Origin: Strigomonas culicis
Lineage: Eukaryota > Euglenozoa > Kinetoplastea > Trypanosomatida > Trypanosomatidae
Assembly (NCBI GenBank): GCA_000482145.1
Contig: AUXH01000022.1
Location: 1-64,000, forward strand
Length of the DNA: 64,000 nt
Reading direction: 5' to 3'
Below are positions 9,128-16,898 of the stretch, piece by piece. Below the pieces are notes generated by a model. The model searched no databases, was not told where the DNA came from, and saw nothing but the letters and a program-made list of their open reading frames with translations. Positions within the stretch are counted from its first letter, which is position 1. Every line of letters begins with the position of its first letter. Both the position numbers and the translations under genes were made by a program.

Positions 9128-10534
9128 TCAAGATGCGCCCGAGGGATCCGGAAGATGCGGGGCACTCTCCGGGGACGGCGACGACGTCTGGCCCTCGGCG
9201 GGCCGCTCCACCTCCTGGAACCGCACGACCTGCCGCCGCACCGGCGCCGCCTCCCCCTGCGCTCGCGGGACCTGTGGCGGGCCGCCCTCCATGCGCAGCG
9301 GCATGGCCGACACGCCCTCCGCCTCCGCCGCATCGCCGCACGCGCGGCGGTACGACCGCCAGGCATCCGCGACCGACTCCGTGACGTTCGGGCGCGGCCC
9401 GGTAGGCGGCCGCGATCGCACGCACTCTCCCTCGTGCGTGTGCGGGTATGCGCTGACGAACGACTGCAGCGACTCCTGCGCCGCCTCGGTGATGGCCACG
9501 ACGCGGCGCCCTGTTGCGGGGCCGGCGCCCATGCGCTCCATGATGAGTCGCACGCGCTTCACCTCCGTCGTGTCGTCGAACTCCGCCGGCGAGCTCGCGA
9601 TGCGGGTCGGCAGAAAAAGCAGGTCGTTCTGCGCCTCCTGCGCGCGCTGGTCGGACAGGAAGACCATGTACGGCTTGCTGCAGTGATCGTTGTAGTGCAG
9701 CGCCTGCACGTGGGCCAGCGGCAGCCACCGCTGCAGCCGCCCCCCGACGCCGTACACCAGCACCCAGTTGTGCGTGAGGCTCAGGAAGGACTCGCGCGAC
9801 TCGACCGATAGGCCGCCCTCCGGGGCGCAGCCGATCAGGATGCCGCTCGTGAAGAGGTAGTACACGTTCTGCTCCCACGGCAGGAACTTGCAGCACACCT
9901 TCAGCGGCAGGTACCCGAGGGCGACGCCGTTGCGCGGGTCGTACGGCGGGCAGCCGCCGTGGGGGAGTGGGGCGAGGCCGTCGTACCCCAGCAGGGACTC
10001 CACCAGGTACACGAAGCGCCGGAACTGGTACTCATCGCGGAGGTCCACGACCCACGCGGTGCGGTCGCTGCCGCCACCCGCCTCCCCCGCCGCGCGCCGG
10101 GGGCCGGTCCGCAGGCCCTGCAGCCCCTCGTGCAGTTCCGAGAGAAAAAACGGGTCGCGCAGGAAGGCCTCGTTCGACGGCGCGAAGCGGCTCAGCGGCG
10201 CGCGCACCGATGCCGCCGCGCACAGCAGGCGGGCCGCGTCGCCCAGCGCCGGCAGCGCCGCGCGGTCCCGCTCCAGCGGCAGCGCGCTGCCCTGGACCTC
10301 CACCTTCAGCGTGTCCGCCGGGCCGCACGCCTCGTCCCGCGCGCGCGGCACGATGCCGCTCACCCGCATCTTGCTGCGCCACACCACCGGCGTGTCGGCG
10401 TCGATGGCGCCTTTGCCGGCCACCTGGTCTGACATGTACAGGGTCCGCTTCGCACAGTCGAGGGCGATCACGCGCCGCTCCTTGTTCGTCCAGAAGAAGG
10501 ACCTGGACAGCACCTCCACGGACGTGAAGAACAT
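9128..10534 (-). CDS. Short DPRN-family (PH-like) protein, 468 aa
   Basis: Shorter family member of unknown function. N-terminal block KERRVIALDCAKRTLYMS is recognisable, but the leading Trp is shifted. EFRRFVYLVESLLGYDGL and CPPYDPRNG are present (DPRNG at 199-203). The ITHD block is altered to LSLTHNWVLVYGVGG, followed by RWLPLAHVQ, and PDIVFIP is replaced by QNDLLFLP. The C-terminal PKEQLAAVW module and AIPLY block are missing: after ITEAAQESLQSFVSAY the protein runs into a Pro/Arg/Glu-rich tail. It starts MFFTSVEV like the others. It lies between the full-length member at 6953 and its decayed copy, so the duplication that made that copy spans or flanks this gene. Confidence 0.82.
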   Translation of the reverse strand: MFFTSVEVLSRSFFWTNKERRVIALDCAKRTLYMSDQVAGKGAIDADTPVVWRSKMRVSGIVPRARDEACGPADTLKVEVQGSALPLERDRAALPALGDAARLLCAAASVRAPLSRFAPSNEAFLRDPFFLSELHEGLQGLRTGPRRAAGEAGGGSDRTAWVVDLRDEYQFRRFVYLVESLLGYDGLAPLPHGGCPPYDPRNGVALGYLPLKVCCKFLPWEQNVYYLFTSGILIGCAPEGGLSVESRESFLSLTHNWVLVYGVGGRLQRWLPLAHVQALHYNDHCSKPYMVFLSDQRAQEAQNDLLFLPTRIASSPAEFDDTTEVKRVRLIMERMGAGPATGRRVVAITEAAQESLQSFVSAYPHTHEGECVRSRPPTGPRPNVTESVADAWRSYRRACGDAAEAEGVSAMPLRMEGGPPQVPRAQGEAAPVRRQVVRFQEVERPAEGQTSSPSPESAPHLPDPSGAS

Positions 10535-10984
10535 TTCCTCTTGAATGGGATCGCTCGTTCCTTTCTTTCTTTTTTTTTTTTGAAGTCTGTAAGCTTGGAA
10601 AGTGGGGTGAGGAGGAAAGCACTGTAGGAAGGGCAGCAGACAGTGGTAGTGAGATATGTTCCCATATTCAGCCGAATTAAAAGCAAGAGAAAGTCTTTTA
10701 TAATCATTAGCATCATTATACCACAGTCAAAACGAAGCAAAATGTCCATTCCGAAGAGCGAAAACAAGTAATCAATGACAAACTAAAGCGGATACTGTAT
10801 TAGAAAAGAAATAGTAATGCAAGATAATATGGGAAGCAAAATGTACGCGCTTTGGTTGTACATAACGGCAGAATAAAACAAATTGCTTGTCGCTGCTCAT
10901 GTCTCCACATCTGTGAAATCTTCCTAGCTGCAGGACCCTTACCCCCGCCTGAGCGCCCGCCGCTGACACCAAGTAAAATGTGTC
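10535..10984 (-). other. Intergenic spacer
   Basis: Includes a pyrimidine-rich stretch on the minus strand (RC of 10563-10580 is A-rich, so the tract reads on plus as CTTTCTTTCTTTTTTTTTTT) and otherwise AT-rich sequence. No gene seen. It represents the 3' side of the pseudogene and the 5' region of the 468-aa gene. Confidence 0.4.
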
Positions 10985-11410
10985 CTGCGGCCCACCGCTT
11001 CGCACCGGCCGATACAACATGAGATATTTCAATGTGGCGCTCCCGCGGCACCGCTTCCGTCCTGCCGTCGTGCAGCTCCTCCTCCGTCATGTAACGTGCG
11101 TTCGGGTCCACGTAGCTCGGCACCGCCGGACGCCATGGAGCGCTCCTCGCCCATGAACTCCAGCTGCAGCAGGTCCACGGGCCGGAATCCGATGGTGTTC
11201 ACCGAAACGCGGTTCTCGGTGGTGAGCGCATGCACCTCCGTCACTTTGATCTTCCGCCGCCACTTGTTCTTCTGACCAAAGTAGTTGTCCGCGCGGATGC
11301 TGCGCTCCATGAAGGGCCCGCCGTCCACGGCCTCCGAGTAGTACAGGTAGCGGCGGGAGCAGTCGAACGCGACAAAGCGCATCTTCTACTCCCCAAAGAA
11401 GGTGCTCGTT
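10985..11410 (-). pseudogene. Decayed copy of the 6953-8869 gene with internal deletion
   Basis: Remnant of a DPRN-family gene. The segment 11134-11390 is almost identical to 8568-8824 of the intact gene (only a few differences by eye), covering residues about 16-100. At about 11133 the sequence jumps to the equivalent of the C-terminal tail (PSYVDPNARYMTEEELHDG) in another frame, so about 1.36 kb of coding sequence is deleted. At the 5' end the start-codon segment is missing (about 19 bases relative to 8848-8868), and the Trp codon of the W..R motif has become TAG. Its upstream flank to about 11580 still resembles the flank of the intact gene at 8870-9030. It cannot make the family protein. 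Confidence 0.9.
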
Positions 11411-11753
11411 TAATGCTTCCCACAAGCAGTGCAGGGATACTAGGAAGAACAAGAGAAAGGAAAAAGGAAAACAAGAAAAAGACCGTGTAAAAGAAAACGA
11501 AAATGGAGCACATGCAACAACACTGTAAGAATAAGTCTTAGTGATGCACATACAAGGAAACTGGGAGCAGACAGAAAGCCTCAAGGTTATCTGTAGGGAT
11601 GCTTGCGAAATTCAAATAATGAGTAAGTAAAATGAGTATCGAATTATAAAAGGAGTTAGTAATTAAAAAAAACAAAACAAGGTGAAAAATATAAAACATA
11701 TGCGTTTTGGTGATACATACGGTAGAATACAATACATGCTTGCGCGTTGCGGC
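11411..11753 (-). other. Intergenic spacer, upstream part duplicated
   Basis: The portion 11411-11580 resembles 8870-9040 upstream of the intact paralog (shared CACAAGCAG-GCAGGGATACT block and GATGCACA-ACATACAAGGAAAC block). It therefore belongs to the same duplication as the pseudogene. The rest is AT-rich with no gene. Confidence 0.6.
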
Positions 11754-13895
11754 TCACGTCTCTACATCGGTGGGCTCCTCCTTCGTGCACGCCGGGCGCG
11801 CCCGCGTCGACGCGGCGCCGGCCTCCGTGGGCCGGTCCAACACGTGGCCCGTCGCATCGCGGTGCACCTGCTTCTTCTGCTGCGGCGCGCGGGGCTGTGG
11901 CCGGGGGGTGGGCCGCAGCGCGCGAGTCGGCGGGCGCGCGGTGCCGCTGCCGCCCTCCCCTTCACTCGAGCGCGGCGCGCTGCTCTGCGCCTTGTACTGC
12001 TGGGGGGAGTAGCTCACCTTCGCAAAGCTGGCGTTGACGAGCGACTCCACCGTCATGGCCGCTCCGCCGTCACCGGCGGCCACCGCCGCCAAGTGTGACG
12101 TGTCTTGCGGCTCGCCGCTCAGCAACTTGTCATCCTTGCGCATCGGCGGCACCTCGCCCACCGGCGTCTGCGCCGCGCTAGGGATGCGCTCGTGCTGGTC
12201 GATCAGAAAGTTCGGCACACGCTCGCGCTGGCTGTCGGGCAGGTCCGACGTGGTGAGGTAGCGCGTGCCGGGAACCTGGTAGCCGCCGCTGTTCGCGAGG
12301 GTGCCGCTGTCCCCCACGTTGCTGCCCGCAAAGCTCACGTTCAGTAGGAAGTTGCCGTTGTTGAGGGACGGGCTCTCCCCGCCGGGGTTCATGGACGGCG
12401 ACGGCGGCGCGCGCTCCGCGCTGGCGGTGGGTGGCGGGTGCGGGGCGTTGGCCGCCGCCCGCAGGCTGCGCCGCATCTCCTCGTAGGTGACGCCCGTCAC
12501 GCTGTTCGCGTAGCGCCGCTCGCGGTACAGCCGCCGCGCGACCTCCTGCAGCTGCTCCCGGCTCAGGTGCACCACCTCGTTGTGCGTGTTCGCGTAGATA
12601 GGGATGGCGGAGTGGGCCGCCGCGTCGTGGTCCTGCTCCTCGTACACGCGCTCCACCTCCGTCCACACCGCCGCCAGGTGCTCGTGCGGCAGCACCGTCA
12701 CGCGCTGGCTCGCGTAGGCGGCAGGCATGTCGAACTGCAGCTGCCGGCCGCCGCGCTCGTAGAAGTCCACGAAGGCGCGCACGGACGGCTGCGCAGTCTC
12801 CCGGATCGCGATGACGCGCCGCACCGTCAGGGAGGCGAAGCACATCTCGTGCACGATGTTCTTCACGCGCAGCACGGACAGCTGCGGGTTGTAGAAGGAC
12901 GGCTTCGCGCCGCTGAACAAGGGTGGCTGGGGGATGAAGACAATGTCGGGCGCGCCGTTGTCGGAGATGAACACAAAGTACGGCGTGTTGCTCGTGGTGT
13001 TGTAGTAGAACTCCTTCACGTCGACCAGGCGGACCCACGTCGGGATGTGCCCCGTGTCCTGCATCACGAGCACGCTGTCGTAGGTGATGCAGAGGAAGGC
13101 GGCGCGCAGCATCACGCTCAGCTCGCGCGTGCCGCCCGCGCGGCCGGTGAGCGAGCCGCGCATGAAGGCGTAGAACACCGTCTTGTTCAGCGACTTGAAG
13201 GTGTGCCACACGTACATGGGGATCTGCCCAAAGAAGATCCCGTTGCGCGGGTCGTACGGCGGCAGCCCGCGGTACGGCCGCATGTTGAGCTTGTCGTAGC
13301 CCAGCACCGTCTGCACGACGTACCAGAACCGCCGGAAGGCGTACTCCGTCAGCGGCCTCACGTACCACCGCACGCGCGACACTTTGTCCGGCTTTCGCGG
13401 CGAGGTGATGGTCACGACTTTTTTCCTGTTCTCCTCGCTGTTCGCCTCCTCCGGCAGGATGCCCTGCATCCCGCGCAGCATCTCGAACTGCTCCCGCAGG
13501 CTCTCATAGAGCTCGCCGAAAAACAAGCGGTCGCGGATGAACGTCTCGTTGTTAAGCGAGAAGCGGTCCGGCATCGGGGCGGTGCCGGTGGACGGGCACA
13601 GCAGCGGCCCGCGCGGCGGGACCTCGCCGGACGCGAGTGGCCGATACTCCCCGGAGATCTCCAGCACGTAGTAGTCCTTCTCCAGCGGACGGGGGAAGTC
13701 CACGGGGACCTCCTGCTCCTTCGTCATCTGCACAATCTTCGTCACTTTCATCTTACCCTTCCACACGGCGTTCTCCAGGCGGGTGCCGTGCGCCGTGTAG
13801 TACATGTACCGCCGCGTGGTGTCGAAGGCCACCAAGCGCGGCTGCCATGACCCGAACAGCCCGTTCGTCTGCTTCTCACACTCTAAATAATACAT
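11754..13895 (-). CDS. DPRN-family (PH-like) protein, full-length member, 713 aa
   Basis: Unknown function, full family architecture. SWQPRLVAFDTTRRYMYYT near the N-terminus, WKGKMKVTKIV, FRRFWYVVQTVLGYDKL, YRGLPPYDPRNG (DPRNG at 215-219), LCITYDSVLVM, IPTWVRLVDV, APDIVFIPQPP. Then a diverged helper module VLPHEHLAAVWTEVE, AIPIYANTHNEV, and RRLYRERRYANSVTGVTYEE. The long C-terminal tail contains GYQVPGTRYLT, the block AMTVESLVNASFAKVSY that matches INIKDMVNES and LNIQDMLSHS in other members, and a Pro/Arg/Gln-rich end. Start MYYLECEKQ at 13895 mirrors the MFFxYxEKQ start of the paralogs; the preceding 56 open codons are T-rich spacer. Confidence 0.85.
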   Translation of the reverse strand: MYYLECEKQTNGLFGSWQPRLVAFDTTRRYMYYTAHGTRLENAVWKGKMKVTKIVQMTKEQEVPVDFPRPLEKDYYVLEISGEYRPLASGEVPPRGPLLCPSTGTAPMPDRFSLNNETFIRDRLFFGELYESLREQFEMLRGMQGILPEEANSEENRKKVVTITSPRKPDKVSRVRWYVRPLTEYAFRRFWYVVQTVLGYDKLNMRPYRGLPPYDPRNGIFFGQIPMYVWHTFKSLNKTVFYAFMRGSLTGRAGGTRELSVMLRAAFLCITYDSVLVMQDTGHIPTWVRLVDVKEFYYNTTSNTPYFVFISDNGAPDIVFIPQPPLFSGAKPSFYNPQLSVLRVKNIVHEMCFASLTVRRVIAIRETAQPSVRAFVDFYERGGRQLQFDMPAAYASQRVTVLPHEHLAAVWTEVERVYEEQDHDAAAHSAIPIYANTHNEVVHLSREQLQEVARRLYRERRYANSVTGVTYEEMRRSLRAAANAPHPPPTASAERAPPSPSMNPGGESPSLNNGNFLLNVSFAGSNVGDSGTLANSGGYQVPGTRYLTTSDLPDSQRERVPNFLIDQHERIPSAAQTPVGEVPPMRKDDKLLSGEPQDTSHLAAVAAGDGGAAMTVESLVNASFAKVSYSPQQYKAQSSAPRSSEGEGGSGTARPPTRALRPTPRPQPRAPQQKKQVHRDATGHVLDRPTEAGAASTRARPACTKEEPTDVET

Positions 13896-14336
13896 GCTAG
13901 CTATTCCGCTCCACACACTCACACGCACACGTACACGCTCACTATTATTATACAAATTGATATGTACGTTAAGAATATCAAAAAAAAAAGCGATTGTTGT
14001 CCCTAGAGATAGATCGCTGCAAGAGAAGGGTAAGGAAAAGAAACTACATCGGAGTGTGGCCATGAGTCAGCAGTAGCATGCCAGTCGCTAGCATCAACAG
14101 AAAAGAGAATGAACACAACAAAAGAGTGCCCTATTACAAAAAAGATTGCATTTGTTTTACTTTACCGTTCTTCGTTCGTCTTTAAAAAAAAAGTAATGAT
14201 TCAACTATCTTAATGATTCGCAGAAGAGGTGTGAACCTCTTATTCCCATTCTGTTTCTTTACCGCTTCGTTAGTGAAAAGATGGAAGGAATCCCTCCCCC
14301 CCCCCCCATGCCTGGATGCTCTTCTACGGCTACACA
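13896..14336 (-). other. Intergenic spacer with C12 tract
   Basis: AT-rich spacer with a run of 12 C on the plus strand at 14296-14307 (poly-G in the sense of transcription), about 30 bases past the stop codon of the 698-aa gene. A poly-T tract on the minus strand (RC of 13981-13990) lies upstream of the 713-aa gene. No gene seen. Confidence 0.55.
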
Positions 14337-16433
14337 TCAGGTGCTTTCCGTGCCCGTGAGGTGGTGCGAATGGTGCAGCGCCAGCATGCTCTCGTTCACC
14401 ATGTCCTTGATGTTGATCTCGCCGCCCTCCAACATGGATGGCATCGCTATCGGGCCGCTGCTGCTCATGCTGCTGCGGGGCGGGGAGTGGCCGCCCATCA
14501 GGATGACGTGGTGCTCCGCGACGACCTCCGAGGGCGAGAGCTGCCGCGCCTCCTCTGCGGTGAGGTAGCGCGCGCCCGGCACCGCGTACTGCACGCTCGA
14601 GAAGCTGCGGTTCTCCGCCGTCGACTCGCCGTCCGAGGTGCACAGCGCGGTCGGGTCGTGGTGCGTCGGGATGTACGGCGTCCGCAGCCCGACGCCCGCG
14701 GGCGGCACCGCCACGCGCACCGGCGCGGCCGCCTGCGCCGCCGTGAGCGCCGGCCGCGCGCCGGCCTCGTCCAGCGGCTGCGCGGCGGGCGGCCCCCCGT
14801 CGGACGACACGGAGCGCGAGTGGCGCGCCGGCACCTGCGCCACCTCGCGCTGCGCCTCCGTGAAGGAGACGCCGACGATCTCGTCGCCGCTGGAGCGCTG
14901 CCGCTGCAGCCGGCGCAGCAGCGCGCTTACCTGCTCGCTCGTGAAGGACACGTCGTTCGTGTTGTCCACGTAGAGCGGGATCGCGGCACGGTCGCCGGCG
15001 CTCTCGCGGTTCTCCTGGAAGGCCGCGACGACCTCCTCCCACACCGCCGCCAGCTGCTCCTTCGGCAGGGGGCAGCTGATGCCGCCGCTCGCGGCGACGA
15101 ACGAGTCGAAGTTGAGGCGGCGGCCCGCGGTGTCCTCGTAGACCTCCACGAAGCTGCGCACGGAGGGCTCCGGCGTGTAGTGCAGGTGGATCACGCGGCG
15201 CGCCTCCGCGACGCTGGTGAAGCACGTCGCGTGCAGGATGCGGTGGATGCGCAGGGTCTCCACCTTTGGGTTGAAGGAGCGCGCGGCCTGCTCCCCGTAG
15301 GCCGGCGGCTGCAGCACGAAGGTGAGGTCGAGCGCCGGCCGCTCGCACATGAAGCACACGAAGGGCCGGTAGCACGTGTGGTTGTAGTAGAACGCCTTGA
15401 TGTCCTTCAGGTGCACCCACTTGCAGACGGCGCCGGTCGGCCGCATGAGCAGGATCATGTCGTGCGTGATGCACAGGTAGATCCCGCGGAGCGTCACCTC
15501 CAGGTCGCCGTTCGAGTCGCGGCCCACCAAGTTCCCGCGCACAATCGTGTAGAACACCGTCTCGTCGAGCGACTTGAAGGTGGTCCACAGACTCATCGGG
15601 ATCTGCCCAAAGATGAGCCCGTTGCGGGGGTCGTAGGGCGGCAGGCCGTAGTAGGGCCGCACGTTGAGCTTGTCGTAGCCCAGCACCGTCTGCACGACGT
15701 ACCCGAAGCGCCGGAACTCGTACTGACTCATGAAGCGCAGCGTCACCTTCACCGGGCTCTTCTTGGAAGCCTCGCCCTTGCCGCGCGGCGAGGCGATCGT
15801 GCGGAGGTTCGGGTTCTCCGCCTCGGCGCCGGTGCGCTCGCGCTCCGCCTTCAGCTCGTCGAAGAGGTCGCGCAGGCTGTTGTACAGCTCGCGCAGAAAA
15901 AACGGGTCGCGGATGTACTCCTCGTTGTTCTCGCGAAAGCGGTCCGGCAGCCCGCCGAAGCTGGCGCTCGGGCAGAGCAGCGGCCCCACCGGCGGCGTCT
16001 CGCCGGAGAGCAGCGGCCGCTCGTCGCCGTGTATCTCCAGCTGGAAGAGGTCCAGCTCCTTCACGCGTTCGTCCTTCACGTCGAGGTTGCGCTCGATGGT
16101 GACCCACTTGATGCGCGACACCTTCATCTTGCTCTTCCACTTGATGTTCTCGTTCGGCTTCGCCTCGCTGTCCTCCGTCACCAGCGTGCGCTGCGTGCCG
16201 AAGGGCGTCATGCCCACGTGCTCCGCCTGCGGCAGCGGCGTGTGCGCGTCGTTGTAACTAGAGGCGGTGTCCGTCATCTCCTGCAGCTCGCGCGGCGGCT
16301 CTAGGACGTAGATCTCATCCGTCTTGAAGCCGCCCGTCGTGTAGTACATGTAGCGACGGGTGCAGTCGAAGGCGACCTGCCGCAGCTGCCACCCGCCCAG
16401 CAGAGACTGTTTCTCCGCGTAGGCAAAGAACAT
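14337..16433 (-). CDS. DPRN-family (PH-like) protein, full-length member, 698 aa
   Basis: Unknown function. MFFAYAEKQ start, GGWQLRQVAFDCTRRYMYYT, then a roughly 50-residue insertion before WKSKMKVSRIKW in the first PH-like part. It continues with EFRRFGYVVQTVLGYDKL, GLPPYDPRNG (DPRNG at 268-272), LCITHDMILLM, KWVHLKDIKAFYYN and ALDLTFVLQPP, in which PDIVF is relaxed. Then EPSVRSFVEVYED, SCPLPKEQLAAVWEEV, AIPLYVDNTNDV, RRLQRQRSSGDEIVGVSFTEAQ. The tail carries QYAVPGARYLTAEEA and INIKDMVNESML. The last residues are Ser/His-rich. Tandem neighbour of close paralogs on both sides; spacing 441 and 465 bases. Confidence 0.87.
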   Translation of the reverse strand: MFFAYAEKQSLLGGWQLRQVAFDCTRRYMYYTTGGFKTDEIYVLEPPRELQEMTDTASSYNDAHTPLPQAEHVGMTPFGTQRTLVTEDSEAKPNENIKWKSKMKVSRIKWVTIERNLDVKDERVKELDLFQLEIHGDERPLLSGETPPVGPLLCPSASFGGLPDRFRENNEEYIRDPFFLRELYNSLRDLFDELKAERERTGAEAENPNLRTIASPRGKGEASKKSPVKVTLRFMSQYEFRRFGYVVQTVLGYDKLNVRPYYGLPPYDPRNGLIFGQIPMSLWTTFKSLDETVFYTIVRGNLVGRDSNGDLEVTLRGIYLCITHDMILLMRPTGAVCKWVHLKDIKAFYYNHTCYRPFVCFMCERPALDLTFVLQPPAYGEQAARSFNPKVETLRIHRILHATCFTSVAEARRVIHLHYTPEPSVRSFVEVYEDTAGRRLNFDSFVAASGGISCPLPKEQLAAVWEEVVAAFQENRESAGDRAAIPLYVDNTNDVSFTSEQVSALLRRLQRQRSSGDEIVGVSFTEAQREVAQVPARHSRSVSSDGGPPAAQPLDEAGARPALTAAQAAAPVRVAVPPAGVGLRTPYIPTHHDPTALCTSDGESTAENRSFSSVQYAVPGARYLTAEEARQLSPSEVVAEHHVILMGGHSPPRSSMSSSGPIAMPSMLEGGEINIKDMVNESMLALHHSHHLTGTEST

Positions 16434-16898
16434 GGCAACAAACGAAATAAATAATACAAACTGTTAAATCAGCGAAGAAAATAACTTTTTGAAAGAAAAA
16501 GAGGCGCAGAAGGACAGGAGAAGACACAGTACAAAGAGTAAGGAATGTACACAGCAGCGCTATAGCGGCGATCACGGAGCCGACCTTGTAGCAACACAAA
16601 CGGAACATATGAAGCCAGTCGCTAAAGGGAAACAGAAGTTTTGAAATCTGAAAAGAACATTTGAAAAAAAAAAGCGTTTTTTTTTTTTAGAGTAAAGGAT
16701 AATGGTTAGAAGAAACAAAAATGTACCAATTCCAAGCTGCTGGAAAATTGTTTCCGTGAAGCTAAGAAAGGGAAAAAAACGTTTTGCATGCACTTATAAA
16801 TAATATAAACAACAGCACTTCGTTCGAGACACACCACTGTACTTCGAATCATGCGTATGGAAAGACAAACTGAGAACTAAATAAATAAAAAAACGTTT
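16434..16898 (-). other. Intergenic spacer
   Basis: A/T-rich with homopolymer runs (poly-T at about 16677-16689 on plus). No coding or RNA gene recognised. Confidence 0.45.

Noticed and set aside
11029..11382. 117-codon frame as a real short gene
   Set aside because: It lacks the family start, begins after a nonsense codon at the conserved Trp and ends out of frame past a deletion, so it is called as a pseudogene.
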